From: Paenibacillus antibioticophila
GTDB lineage: Bacteria; Bacillota; Bacilli; Paenibacillales; Paenibacillaceae
Direction of reading: 5' to 3'
DNA length: 64,000 nucleotides
NCBI RefSeq assembly: GCF_000455265.1
Contig: NZ_HG005140.1
Span: 517,877-581,876 of the forward strand
The position numbers and the translations under genes are program-made. Below are positions 34,449 to 42,731 of this stretch, piece by piece. The number at the start of each line of letters is the position of its first letter. The stretch's first letter is position 1. The notes under the pieces were generated by a model. That model ran no database searches, was not told the origin of the DNA, and worked only from the letters and a program-made list of their open reading frames with translations.

Positions 34449-35003
34449 CTAATCCCCGATAAGGTTGCTTTCTCTGAGAAATCGGATTAACTCACTATCG
34501 TTGCTTGCTCTATTAATAATATCCGTAATAAAATCTGCTTTACCCTGCGTATAAGCTACTCTGTCATGCTTGAATTCCTGTTCCAGCTTCTTCTTTAAAT
34601 GATAATACTCATTCATTGCTTCAGGATTTCTCTTCAAGTACTCCCTGAACAACACATTCTCGTTCCAATTACGACCGTGATATTTATAGATGTGTAAGTG
34701 ATGCGTTCCTGCTCGCCACAGACCTCTTCTGAAAAATAATCTCTCCGGAAATTCCGGCTTATAAACATATTCATAGCCGATGTCGTCCAGGCTTTTAATA
34801 TAGGATTCATTCATTGAATTCAGGCTGGGTATGCCCGCCATAATATCAATCGTCGGTTTTGATCCCAAGCCCGCAACAGATGTGCTGCCGATATGCTCAA
34901 TGACGACCTGAAGATCTCCTAGAGCAATTCTTATTTTATTTTTTTCTTCTTCAAATTCATTAATCCAATCCGAAGTGTATTCTGAAATAATGACTTCTTC
35001 CAT
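34449..35003 (-). CDS. GrpB family protein (UPF0157, nucleotidyltransferase fold)
   Basis: A 184-residue soluble protein. The N-terminus YTSDWINEFEEEKNKIRIAL is followed by the family signature VIEHIGSTSVAGLGSKPTIDI (a GS-x(8-11)-D-x-D-like minimal nucleotidyltransferase site) and by GTHHLHIYK and REYLKRNPEAMNEYYHLK, all hallmarks of GrpB (PF04229). Enzymatic activity is predicted from fold only; the physiological role is unknown. The ATG at 35003 has AGGAGATG upstream, better than the ATG at 35054. It follows the serine hydrolase gene on the same strand with a 66-base gap. Confidence 0.9.
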   Translation of the reverse strand: MEEVIISEYTSDWINEFEEEKNKIRIALGDLQVVIEHIGSTSVAGLGSKPTIDIMAGIPSLNSMNESYIKSLDDIGYEYVYKPEFPERLFFRRGLWRAGTHHLHIYKYHGRNWNENVLFREYLKRNPEAMNEYYHLKKKLEQEFKHDRVAYTQGKADFITDIINRASNDSELIRFLRESNLIGD

Positions 35004-35069
35004 GCTCACATCTCCTGTCTGCCTTATTGCCTTATTTAAAAGCTCCTCTGCCATTCGACTGGTAGGCAG

Positions 35070-36209
35070 CTATGATCCGTTCGGACTGATCGAGTCATCT
35101 ACTTGCACAGACAACTGTTTTTGTACCTCCTCTTCAAACAGGCTGTCCGTTAATAGCTTCGCAAGAAACAAATGTGTTTTCTTCCTCAACCAGATTTGTT
35201 CCAGCTCGGATTCTTCATGAATAAACAGGGCTAGTTGAATTTGGTTTTCCTTTATATCTGTACAATAAAAAGCCTCTGTCAGAATAGAAATGGATGACCC
35301 GCCTTTATTCCCGAATTCTTTCATTTTAGTAGCATCCACAGGCTGCTCTAGCAGGCTTTTGAGCACTCCATTGATCGCATGGGGGAGCAGGGTTTCATTT
35401 TGAATGGCCCTCATCAAATTGGCGTAATCTCTTGCCGTGCCCCGAGGTTGTTTGCGGGACTCCATGAGCTGCAGCTCCCTGGCATAGCTCTTGCGTGTGT
35501 TCCATCGCTTGATTGCAGAGGAATCCTTTCCGTTGCCTAATATGTCATGAATGTTCATAGCATGGGCCATGTATTCTTCGCGGCTCATACCTTCTATGCT
35601 TAGCAGTGCTTCTTCGAAGCTAATCTTCTCCTGCTCCTGAACAAAAGAACAAATAAGTCCGGCAGACGAAAAAGGAAACAACCTGTCATGAGAGGTCATT
35701 GACAGATGCTGCAGGTTGGCATTGATAGCATCCAGCCCCAGTCTCTGCATTAAAAATTCCATATTGGCATTTGAACTTTGGATTAGCATCCCTCGTGCAA
35801 TTTCAAACAGGGTGACCCTGTTCTCGATGATTTTATTTTGAGCTTTGACAGACTCCATCCATTTTTCATGGGCGCCGCCATCGGATCCCGGAATATAAAA
35901 GCGCTGAAGTTCCTCCAAGGGTATCTCTTCATCCTGATCCAGAGACTTATTCACAAGCTGGCGCGCAAATTCAACAGCTACGATTAATTTTGCCGTACTC
36001 GCCAGAGGTCTTTGTACCTCTGCATGATAGCTAATCATCTCGACTCCATTTTTGAGCATATACAACGAGGCTTTATCCGGATTGTTCTTGAGATAACTCA
36101 GAACATCATATTCTGTCTTCATCTGATTCTGACGTTTTGCTATAACCAACATAACAACAGCCAATAGAGCAATGATCATAAATGCAGCAACCACAATAAC
36201 TATGAGCAA
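35070..36209 (-). CDS. Membrane-anchored serine hydrolase, class A beta-lactamase fold
   Basis: A 379-residue protein with an N-terminal membrane anchor (residues 2-25) and an extracellular domain of the beta-lactamase/DD-peptidase superfamily (PF13354-like). The nucleophile motif is STAK (Ser71-Lys74, in RPLASTAKLIVAVEF). An SxN-like motif appears as QSSNANMEFLMQRLG, and a KTG-like strand as NKGGSSISILTEAFY. The start is TTG at 36209 with GAGGGGGAG 7 bases upstream, since no ATG fits. It could be a penicillin-interacting enzyme or an esterase rather than a resistance beta-lactamase, because no omega-loop Glu motif could be recognised with confidence. The gene lies directly downstream of an ABC transporter remnant. 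Confidence 0.75.
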   Translation of the reverse strand: MLIVIVVAAFMIIALLAVVMLVIAKRQNQMKTEYDVLSYLKNNPDKASLYMLKNGVEMISYHAEVQRPLASTAKLIVAVEFARQLVNKSLDQDEEIPLEELQRFYIPGSDGGAHEKWMESVKAQNKIIENRVTLFEIARGMLIQSSNANMEFLMQRLGLDAINANLQHLSMTSHDRLFPFSSAGLICSFVQEQEKISFEEALLSIEGMSREEYMAHAMNIHDILGNGKDSSAIKRWNTRKSYARELQLMESRKQPRGTARDYANLMRAIQNETLLPHAINGVLKSLLEQPVDATKMKEFGNKGGSSISILTEAFYCTDIKENQIQLALFIHEESELEQIWLRKKTHLFLAKLLTDSLFEEEVQKQLSVQVDDSISPNGS

Positions 36210-36278
36210 TTTTTACTACTCCCCCTCTTGTCAATGGCATAGTCGCCGAGTTCAATATGCAGCCCGTAAAGCCACCCT

Positions 36279-36502
36279 TCAATCCACGGATTTCAAAGAA
36301 GACACCATGTCGATCTTCCTTAGCTTGCCGCTCATCATTATATTTACGGTCAACAAGCACAATAGTGTCAAACTGACCGCAATGAGATAGCTCGTGAGCT
36401 TGATATCGGGGATAATCATAACGCCTGATCCATGCCGCCTAGCAAATTGAGCAAGGTGCTCTTGCTCGACCCCGAAGGACCGGGAATCACGACAAACTCT
36501 CC
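36279..36502 (-). pseudogene. Remnant of an FtsX-type ABC exporter (ATPase start joined to permease end)
   Basis: Two fragments of a MacB/BceAB-like exporter are joined. On the minus strand 36502-36425 reads GEFVVIPGPSGSSKSTLLNL in one frame, an ATPase N-terminus whose Walker A has Ser for the invariant second Gly (GPSGSSKST). It runs into a stop after GGMDQAL and has a stop codon directly before it. In another frame 36410-36279 reads DIKLTSYLIAVSLTLLCLLT and ends KIDMVSSLKSVD, the last transmembrane helix and tail of an FtsX permease. A large internal deletion of some 3 kb has apparently removed the rest. It occupies most of the 467-base gap between the serine hydrolase and opuAC genes, and there is no functional product. 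Confidence 0.75.
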
Positions 36503-36602
36503 TTAAAGAGCTCATATGGGTTCCTCGCTTCTCCTGCCCCGTAGTCATCTACAAGTAAGTGCAAATATGCTTTTTACTTGTCAATATCCAGGGTCTATAT
36601 GC

Positions 36603-36645
36603 AAAAAAAGCAACCCCTATCCATCTACAATGGACAAAGGTTGCT
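36603..36645 (-). terminator. Rho-independent terminator of opuAC
   Basis: AGCAACC (36609-36615) pairs with GGTTGCT (36639-36645), with a smaller TCCAT/ATGGA stem inside. On the minus strand it is followed by seven T residues. It lies 32 bases after the opuAC stop codon. Confidence 0.85.
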
Positions 36646-36676
36646 TCCCGTCTTGCTAATAAAGCTGTATCCGTGA

Positions 36677-37591
36677 TTAGGACTGCAAATCCTCAATCGA
36701 ATTTACATCCTTCATGTACGTTGGTACGGCTAGCCCGGATTTCACATTAATCATGTTCGCCCCGAGGTCATCCAGGCTGTCGCCATACTTGTCCCAATAA
36801 TCTGCATGGGTTACCGGGAGCCAGGCCGCTACTATGGCATCCACATCCCCGTTGGAGACGCCGATCCACATCGGTCCAATCTCCACCTGCAGGGCTTGTG
36901 CCTCATATCCAAGCTTCTCATCAAGCACGTATCGAACCACGTTGGTGCTCGCAATTTCGGAATCCCACGCAACATAGCTTAGGGTAATAGGATCTCCATC
37001 TACGGGTACCAAGCCATCCGTCCATTCCTGAACCTCGGCTTCATGCTCATCCACCCATTTCTTGGCTGCTGCTCCCGGGTCCATGCCCCCCTGAATATTG
37101 ATCATCACTTCCCCCATGTCCTCAGCTGTCCAGTGGAACCGATCCAAAAACTCATAGGCCACAGGGTGATCCTCCTGTAATCCAAGTCTTGCAATCGTAC
37201 GAATCTCCTCCGGCTCGCCATAGGTCAGTTTGGGGTCTTCTAGATATTTAAGGTCATAGGTATTAAACATCCAGTGCGGGGACCAAGCCACAATGACAAT
37301 AGGCTCTTCGTTCTTATACGCTCTATCCAGTTCTGCAGTCATCCCGGCTGCCGAGCTCTCCAGCAGCGTCCAATCCGACAGCTCGTAATCCTGCATGGCC
37401 TGTGCCGTCAGTCTCATGAGTCCCGAGCCTGCATCCGTTCCCGTAATCTTATAATCAACCTGCTCTCCGACAGGCTTATTCCCTTCACTCTTAGCATTAT
37501 TTGCAGTATTTGCATTATTCGCTGAACAGGCTCCTAACAGGAACAATGCAACCAGACTAGTAAAGATCAACCACTTTCTCGTTTTCTTCAT
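36677..37591 (-). CDS. opuAC: Glycine betaine ABC transporter substrate-binding lipoprotein OpuAC-like
   Basis: A 304-residue lipoprotein. The signal sequence ends in LLGACS (Cys22), followed by an Asn-rich linker. The mature protein begins YKITGTDAGSGLMRLTAQAM and contains ELSDWTLLESSAAGMTAELD, VAWSPHWMFNTYDLKYL, then LSYVAWDSEIASTNVV and VEIGPMWIGVSNGDVDAIVAAWLP, a clear match in content and half-domain order to B. subtilis OpuAC. It binds glycine betaine (or a similar osmolyte) through the Trp residues of the aromatic cage. The ATPase and permease genes (OpuAA, OpuAB) are not adjacent, so it is an orphan subunit that must share another complex or work elsewhere. It has its own terminator and a plausible promoter. 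Confidence 0.9.
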   Translation of the reverse strand: MKKTRKWLIFTSLVALFLLGACSANNANTANNAKSEGNKPVGEQVDYKITGTDAGSGLMRLTAQAMQDYELSDWTLLESSAAGMTAELDRAYKNEEPIVIVAWSPHWMFNTYDLKYLEDPKLTYGEPEEIRTIARLGLQEDHPVAYEFLDRFHWTAEDMGEVMINIQGGMDPGAAAKKWVDEHEAEVQEWTDGLVPVDGDPITLSYVAWDSEIASTNVVRYVLDEKLGYEAQALQVEIGPMWIGVSNGDVDAIVAAWLPVTHADYWDKYGDSLDDLGANMINVKSGLAVPTYMKDVNSIEDLQS

Positions 37592-37629
37592 GCTGTGTTC
37601 TCCCCTTTTGTACGGTTGTTCAGATGCCA

Positions 37630-37658
37630 GTATTACATTCTGCAGAATTGTAAAACAA
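37630..37658 (-). promoter_or_regulatory. Candidate promoter of opuAC
   Basis: On the minus strand TTGTTT (37653-37658) and TAATAC (37630-37635) are spaced by 17 bases, about 40 bases before the ATG. GGGGAGAACACAGC is the ribosome binding region. The remaining 37659-37961 stretch holds no gene that I can support. It is A/T-rich with two poly-T tracts near 37857-37872. Confidence 0.4.
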
Positions 37659-37961
37659 CATTTGACGAGACGCGACAGTCGCTTGCCGATACAACAACGC
37701 TATGATAGCAAACAATCAAATTGATCACAAATCAAAAACAGCGTTCATAGCGTACGTACAGAAAATACTGTATAAATTGTACTCTCATATGCTTGCTAAT
37801 CCTCTTTTATCCTCTTTTTTTCTGGAAATCTACTTCAAAGATCATCGGCCGACATTTTTTTTATTTTTTTTTTGCTTTGCCTTTGTTAAAACGGTTTCAT
37901 TTTATGACGGGCGTCTCCAGTCATAACCTAGCTGCCCCTCTGCGACAACCAATAAAACAAA

Positions 37962-37985
37962 GAAAGACCACCCTATAAGGTGGCC
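37962..37985 (-). terminator. Terminator of the MetE-like gene
   Basis: On the minus strand GGCCACC-TTATAG-GGTGGTC forms a 7-base stem with one G-T pair and is followed by TTTCTTTG. It begins 17 bases after the stop codon of the MetE-like gene. Confidence 0.7.
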
Positions 37986-38001
37986 TCGCTTAATCCAAAT
38001 A

Positions 38002-39162
38002 TTACTTGCCCCAATACTGCTTGGCAATTCGTTGCCCTTGGTTGATTTTTGCCCATTGCTCAGCCTCTGTCAGTTCATTGCCGCCATCACAGGAGGCAAA
38101 GCCGCATTGATGAGACAGCAGCAGACGATCCTTGTCGATAATACTCGAGGCATCATCCAGCAAACGGAGAACACGCTCTTCATCATCCAGCGTATTCGTT
38201 TTGGAGGACAGCAGACCCAATACAATTTCCGTTTCCGGCTTGTCCTTGAACACCGCCAGCGCTTCTAGCGATCCAGCGCGCTCGTCGTCCCATTCCAGGA
38301 AGAATCGGTCATATTTAAGCTGCTTCAGGAATAAATTCGCAATTTTCACATAGGAGCCGCCGCCCATATTGCGGGAATCATAGTTGCCGCGGCAGTTGTG
38401 CGTCCACATTTTCAAGCCCAGGCTATGTCCAAAATCGATGACGGCATTGTTAATATCTATAAACTCAGAAGCCAAGGCCTGTACTTCCTCTTGATTGATA
38501 TTCTCCCCTGTATACGGAGAGTTCGGGTTGTCGTCGGCAAATAGCTCCCACAGACAGTCGTCGAATTGCAGGATTTGACCCCCGGCGGCGGCAAATTCCT
38601 CCACAAACTCCTTGTAAGCCTTGACAAGACCCGCTTTAAGCTCCTGTCTGTCCTTGTACACGGCATCCTTGCCGCCGATATTGTCCGACCAGGACAGTTC
38701 GCCGAAAATATGCGATGGAGAAGGTACACACAGCTTGGTTTCACGATCACCGGCAAGCGTTGTAAGCTTCTTGAATATCTCAATGAAATGATGGTTCTTC
38801 CCGCTCAATTCACCGGTAATCCGCAGACCGATATCCTTCCGGGTCTCATATTTCGAGCTGCCGTCCACATCACGGAAAAAGTACCCATGATCAGCAATGT
38901 AACGGCTAACCCCTTGAAATCCCCAAACAAAATCAAGATGCCACATGGATTTGGAATATTCCCCGTCCGTAATGACAGGCAAATCATGCTCAATTTGCTG
39001 TTGGACCACGTTCTCAATCGTCTTGGTCTCACACTCTTGATAGCCTTCAAATTCCTTGTAGAAAGGATAGCTGATATCATCACGATGCTCGATTTGCGTC
39101 TTATATTTCAATAGCTCAGCTGGCCGCAGCAAGCTGCCGACGGTCTGGAATTTTTTACTCAT
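38002..39162 (-). CDS. Cobalamin-independent methionine synthase-like protein (MetE C-terminal family, YxjG/YxjH-like)
   Basis: A 386-residue cytoplasmic protein of the MetE C-terminal barrel family (PF01717), about half the length of full MetE and lacking its N-terminal half. Features include QTVGSLLRP, IEHDLPVITDGEYSKSMWHLDF, AAGGQILQFDDCLWELF, MWTHNCRGNYDSRNMGGG, and the C-terminal LLLSHQCGFASCDGG. The His and Cys residues of the Zn site (MWTHNCRG, QCGFAS) appear conserved. Short homologues such as YxjG/YxjH are thought to use methylated thiols or other methyl donors, so the exact reaction is uncertain. The ATG at 39162 has GGGGAGG upstream. No SAM riboswitch lies in the short leader. It is monocistronic. 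Confidence 0.85.
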   Translation of the reverse strand: MSKKFQTVGSLLRPAELLKYKTQIEHRDDISYPFYKEFEGYQECETKTIENVVQQQIEHDLPVITDGEYSKSMWHLDFVWGFQGVSRYIADHGYFFRDVDGSSKYETRKDIGLRITGELSGKNHHFIEIFKKLTTLAGDRETKLCVPSPSHIFGELSWSDNIGGKDAVYKDRQELKAGLVKAYKEFVEEFAAAGGQILQFDDCLWELFADDNPNSPYTGENINQEEVQALASEFIDINNAVIDFGHSLGLKMWTHNCRGNYDSRNMGGGSYVKIANLFLKQLKYDRFFLEWDDERAGSLEALAVFKDKPETEIVLGLLSSKTNTLDDEERVLRLLDDASSIIDKDRLLLSHQCGFASCDGGNELTEAEQWAKINQGQRIAKQYWGK

Positions 39163-39248
39163 CTGGATAGCCTCCCCGATCAATATTATATGTTGTGTAA
39201 AATAATAGTCTGATTGTAGCACTGAAGTGAAGGCACCGCATAATACCC

Positions 39249-39298
39249 AAAAGACATATCCAGCTATAACCTGAAGCTATAGTTGAATATGTCTTTTA
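39249..39298 (-). terminator. Long hairpin between HI0933-type flavoprotein and MetE-like genes
   Basis: AAAAGACATATCCAGCTATA (39249-39268) faces TATAGTTGAATATGTCTTTT (39279-39298), a 20-base stem with a few mismatches, flanked by A and T runs. On the minus strand it follows the stop codon of the flavoprotein gene by about 35 bases and would end that operon. Confidence 0.7.
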
Positions 39299-39334
39299 TT
39301 AATATTGCTATAGCTCAAGTTGTAATATAATGAT

Positions 39335-40666
39335 CTACCTCTTGCCAGCAATCCGATCAGCAAGCGCCGTTGCGGCGGTGTAGCCGGAGCTCCAGGCCCA
39401 TTGCAAATTATAGCCTCCGCAGTCTCCATCCACATCCATGACCTCGCCGGCAAAATAAAGCCCGGGCACAAGCTTGGATTCCAGCGTTCCTTCCTGGAGG
39501 TCTCTCGTATCGATCCCGCCGGCTGTCGTCTGAGCGTTGGGGAAGCCGTTGGTATCGGTCACGATAAAATTCCAGCGCTTCATGAGGCCGCACAAGGCCT
39601 TCCTGGTTTTCCACGACATATCCTGACACAACAGGTTCTGATCCTCATCCATTCCCGCCTCTTTCAAAAGAACGGGGATCAGCTTCTTGTTCACGATGCC
39701 GATTAGAGAATTCGCTACCGTCCGGTGTCCGAACATTCCCCAATGCGTATCCAGAAAATCAACGACCTCTTCCTCTGTGCGGTCCGGCATCATATCAAGC
39801 GATAAGATCACCCTTTCCCCTTGTCCCAGTTGATACGCCGCCTTCCGGCTTAACTGGAGAATCGGCGGGCCAGAGGCACCATAGTTCGTAAACAATACCT
39901 CTCCATATTCACTGCGAATGACTTCACCATTTACAAGGATATGTCCCCAGCCCTCGAATTTCACACCGGATAGCTCCGCCAGATACGGGCTGTCCAGCTT
40001 CAATTGAACAATTCCAGGGACAGGATCGATCAAGGTATGTCCGAGACGCTGCGCCAGTGTATAACCGGAGCCATCCGTTCCTGTCTTCGGAGCGGTAAGG
40101 CCGCCTGTGCAAAGGAATAAATAGTCGCTCGTATAGGTGACCTCTCCCTCGTTCTCTGTCTGGCATTGGATCGTGAATCGCGGATGTCCCTCCGATACGA
40201 TCACGTCCAGTACCTTAGTCTTGAAGTATATGGGAACATTCCGATCCTCCAGCGCAATCTGAAAAATATTCAGTACCGACGCAGCCTGCAGCGACATGGG
40301 ATACATTCGGCCGTTCTCAATGGCGGTCAGCGGAAGGCCGAGTGTGTTGAAGAAATCAACGGTTTGGCGGACACCGAATTGCCGCAGCACTGGCAGCGGA
40401 AATTCGGCTTGATTGCTATGATATTTGCTCGACAAATTAAGCGCTTCGTCGGTGCCCGTCGCCGTAGATTTGTTCGTAATGTTGCAGCGCCCGTTCCCGG
40501 TGGTCAGCACCTTTTTTCCGAGTCGGTCGTTGCCTTCAATGATTGCCGTATCGATCCCCAGATCTCGCGCGGTAACGGCGGCCATAAGACCTGAAGCGCC
40601 TGCACCGATAATAAGCAGCGTATGGTGCTTGGAAGATTGAGATTTATTCATAGGTGGTGAATACAT
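39335..40666 (-). CDS. HI0933-type FAD/NAD(P)-dependent flavoprotein, paralog 1
   Basis: A 443-residue flavoprotein (PF03486; YhiN/YtfP-like). The N-terminal Rossmann motif is TLLIIGAGASGLMAAVTARD, followed by the family signature GKKVLTTGNGRCNITN. The C-terminal FAD motif is VPGLYFAGEVMDVDGDCGGY with NLQWAWSSGYTAA. The family binds FAD, and its substrate is not firmly known. Start choice is unclear: ATG 40666 abuts AAAGGA, whereas ATG 40651 lies 15 bases from it. It follows a close paralog by 17 bases and shares an operon with it. Confidence 0.9.
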   Translation of the reverse strand: MYSPPMNKSQSSKHHTLLIIGAGASGLMAAVTARDLGIDTAIIEGNDRLGKKVLTTGNGRCNITNKSTATGTDEALNLSSKYHSNQAEFPLPVLRQFGVRQTVDFFNTLGLPLTAIENGRMYPMSLQAASVLNIFQIALEDRNVPIYFKTKVLDVIVSEGHPRFTIQCQTENEGEVTYTSDYLFLCTGGLTAPKTGTDGSGYTLAQRLGHTLIDPVPGIVQLKLDSPYLAELSGVKFEGWGHILVNGEVIRSEYGEVLFTNYGASGPPILQLSRKAAYQLGQGERVILSLDMMPDRTEEEVVDFLDTHWGMFGHRTVANSLIGIVNKKLIPVLLKEAGMDEDQNLLCQDMSWKTRKALCGLMKRWNFIVTDTNGFPNAQTTAGGIDTRDLQEGTLESKLVPGLYFAGEVMDVDGDCGGYNLQWAWSSGYTAATALADRIAGKR

Positions 40667-40683
40667 TCCTTTGTTCTATATTT

Positions 40684-42012
40684 TTATCTGAAAATGCGTT
40701 TCCCCAGCGCCATCGCGGCCGAATAGCCGGAGCTCCAGGCCCATTGCAGATTGTAGCCGCCGAAGTCGCCGTCGACATCCATCACCTCGCCGGCCAAATA
40801 GAGCCCCGGCACGAGCTTGGATTCCAGCGTATTCGCGTCGAGCTCCTTCGTAGCAATGCCGCCGGCTGTCGCTTGCGCAAGCTCGAAGCTTTGAGTTTCG
40901 GTTACTTTAAACTCCCAGCATTTCAATAGCTTATAAAAAATCTTCTTGGTCTTCCATGAGAGCTCCTGGCAAAGCAGGTCCGGCTCTTGATCGATCTTCG
41001 CTTCCTTCAGCAGGACGGAGGTCAGCTTCTTGTGTAAAAAGCCGGTGAAGGATTCCGCGACCGTCCGGTGTGCAAAGGTTGTCCAGTTCGTGTCCAAAAA
41101 TTCGATGACCTCTTCCTCCGTGCGGTTCGGCATCAGATCAATCTGTACGGTCACGGAGTCCCCCTTCGCCAGATGAACGGCTGCCTTCCGGCCGAGCTGT
41201 AGAACCGGAGGTCCGGAGAAGCCGTAATCCGTAAAATGGATTTCGCCGGTCTCGCTGCGGACAATTTTGCCGTTCACGAGAATGTGAGCTCGTCCTTGGA
41301 GCTTGATGCCAGATAGCGACTTCTGGTAGGGGTATTTCACCTTCAACTGCACGATGGCCGGCACAGGCTTGACCAGGGAGTGTCCCATTTTTTGAGCAAG
41401 CGTATACCCTGACCCATCCGTTCCCGCATTCTGGCCGGTAAGGCCGCCCGTACACAGAAACAGATAATCACTGGTATAGACAACCTGTTTCTCTGTCTCG
41501 GTTCGGCATGTCATCTTGAAGCGCGGATGATCCGCTGATACGGTGACGTCCAGCACCTTCCTGTTCAGGTATACCGGAATACTCCGCTCCTCTAGAGCCA
41601 GCTCGAAAATATCAACTACCGATGCAGCCTGCATTGACATCGGGTACATAAAGCCCTCTTTCAAGCTTGTAAGCGGCAGCCCGAGCACATGAAAGAAATC
41701 AATCGTCTGACGGATGCCGAATTGCTGCAGCACGGGCCGCGGAAATTCCGGCTGACTGCCGTAATATTTGCGTGCCAAAGCAACCCCTGCGTCGTCCGTC
41801 CCCGTCGTAGTGGAATCGTTTGTAATATTGCAGCGGCCGTCGCCTGTCATGGAAATCTTCTTGCCTATCCTGTCGTTACCCTCCAATATGGCGGTATCGA
41901 TACCCAGGTCCCGCGCAGTAACGGCGGCCATGAGTCCTGATGCTCCTGCACCGATAATAATCAGCGTGTGATGCACGGAGTCCTGATAATCGTACATAGT
42001 TATTCGATGCAT
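40684..42012 (-). CDS. HI0933-type FAD/NAD(P)-dependent flavoprotein, paralog 2
   Basis: A 442-residue paralog of the downstream gene, with the same motifs: LIIIGAGASGLMAAVTARD, GKKISMTGDGRCNITN, and VPGLYLAGEVMDVDGDFGGY with NLQWAWSSGYSAA. Stretches of identical residues along the whole length show a tandem duplication, followed by clear divergence. The same AAAGGA-next-to-ATG arrangement is found at both starts (here ATG 42012 or 41997). A MITE-like element ends 9 bases upstream, so the promoter is within or beyond that repeat. Substrate unknown. Confidence 0.9.
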   Translation of the reverse strand: MHRITMYDYQDSVHHTLIIIGAGASGLMAAVTARDLGIDTAILEGNDRIGKKISMTGDGRCNITNDSTTTGTDDAGVALARKYYGSQPEFPRPVLQQFGIRQTIDFFHVLGLPLTSLKEGFMYPMSMQAASVVDIFELALEERSIPVYLNRKVLDVTVSADHPRFKMTCRTETEKQVVYTSDYLFLCTGGLTGQNAGTDGSGYTLAQKMGHSLVKPVPAIVQLKVKYPYQKSLSGIKLQGRAHILVNGKIVRSETGEIHFTDYGFSGPPVLQLGRKAAVHLAKGDSVTVQIDLMPNRTEEEVIEFLDTNWTTFAHRTVAESFTGFLHKKLTSVLLKEAKIDQEPDLLCQELSWKTKKIFYKLLKCWEFKVTETQSFELAQATAGGIATKELDANTLESKLVPGLYLAGEVMDVDGDFGGYNLQWAWSSGYSAAMALGKRIFR

Positions 42013-42020
42013 CCTTTGTC

Positions 42021-42221
42021 TATATAAGTTGAACTACTGAATTTTACGTTCTGAGGGCAACATGTGAAGTGTTCTTACGATCGCTGTTGTTCGCGGATTT
42101 CTCTAATTGAACGAAGATATTATACGGTAGAAATCCACTCACAAAGGCGAACGCTTACGCTTCTTCAGCACACTTCACACTTATGCCCTTTCTACGTAAC
42201 TTTTATAGTTCAACTTATATA
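42021..42221. repeat. MITE-like hairpin element, copy C
   Basis: A 201-base copy with terminal inverted repeats TATATAAGTTGAACT and AGTTCAACTTATATA. The inner arms (GTGAAGTGTTCTTACGATCG and its partner near AGCACACTTCACAC) are almost the same as in copy B at 30679, while the middle differs. It begins 9 bases from the flavoprotein start codon. With the terminator hairpin at 42355 it accounts for most of the gene-free stretch 42013-42433; the rest shows nothing recognisable. Confidence 0.75.
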
Positions 42222-42354
42222 ATTGATTTATAAGCAAGTGTGAATTTTCTGATAACAATAATGCGCTATTACTAATTATAGCATAAGTGCAAGCCCCGCT
42301 TGTTCCTGATCAAGGGCACCTGAACACGCTTCGTTAACAAGTAATACCCCAAAT

Positions 42355-42390
42355 AGCAAAAAATCCACAACCTCATGCGGTTATGGATTT
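42355..42390 (-). terminator. Terminator of the YdjO-like gene
   Basis: AAATCCACAACC (42361-42372) faces GGTTATGGATTT (42379-42390) with one mismatch. On the minus strand a T run follows. It lies about 43 bases after the YdjO-like stop codon. Confidence 0.8.
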
Positions 42391-42433
42391 ACACGACTCT
42401 TATAATGTAACGGTTCCCTTTGCTGTGCTTTAT

Positions 42434-42646
42434 TTAGAGCTTCTTCTGATCAGGGCAAGTATTGGCTAAAATAGGCAGCATTTTCTCGCCTTTTTCCATA
42501 AGGGAATTACACTGGCTGCATATCGGCTGAATCAAAAAAACGAAATTGTCTCTCACCCACCCATTGCACTTCTCATTGGAGCATGACCATATCGTTGTCA
42601 TTTCCTCCGGAAGATCCATCATCGGTCTTTTTCGTGAATAGTACAA
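42434..42646 (-). CDS. ydjO: Cold-inducible protein YdjO-like
   Basis: A 70-residue protein similar to the YdjO family (PF14169). After a short basic start (YYSRKRP) it has EEMTTIWSCSNEKCNGWVRDN and QPICSQCNSLMEKGEKMLPIL. The four Cys residues in two Cys-x(4)-Cys / Cys-x(2)-Cys pairs suggest a small zinc ribbon. The start is a TTG at 42646 with AGAGGG about 8 bases upstream. The family is found next to cold shock proteins, as here, where the csp gene lies just upstream on the same strand with a terminator between them. Function beyond cold induction is unknown. Confidence 0.82.
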   Translation of the reverse strand: MYYSRKRPMMDLPEEMTTIWSCSNEKCNGWVRDNFVFLIQPICSQCNSLMEKGEKMLPILANTCPDQKKL

Positions 42647-42683
42647 GCAGCGTCCCTCTTTCCTATATGGAGTAATGAAGCTT

Positions 42684-42722
42684 AAAAAAAAGACCCCAAA
42701 CACGATGTTCGGGGCCTTTTTA
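42684..42722 (-). terminator. Terminator of the cold shock gene
   Basis: On the minus strand GGCCCCGAACA and TGTTTGGGGTC form a stem with a 3-base loop, followed by eight T residues. It begins 10 bases after the cold shock gene stop codon. Some readthrough would feed the YdjO-like gene. Confidence 0.85.
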
Positions 42723-42731
42723 ACGGCAATC

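Noticed and set aside
36677-37591. Apparent circular permutation of the OpuAC halves
   Set aside because: The same order of halves is found in B. subtilis OpuAC, so it is a known property of the family.
38002-39240. SAM riboswitch before the MetE-like gene, as in B. subtilis yxjH
   Set aside because: The leader is only about 90 bases long and lacks the conserved S-box stems.
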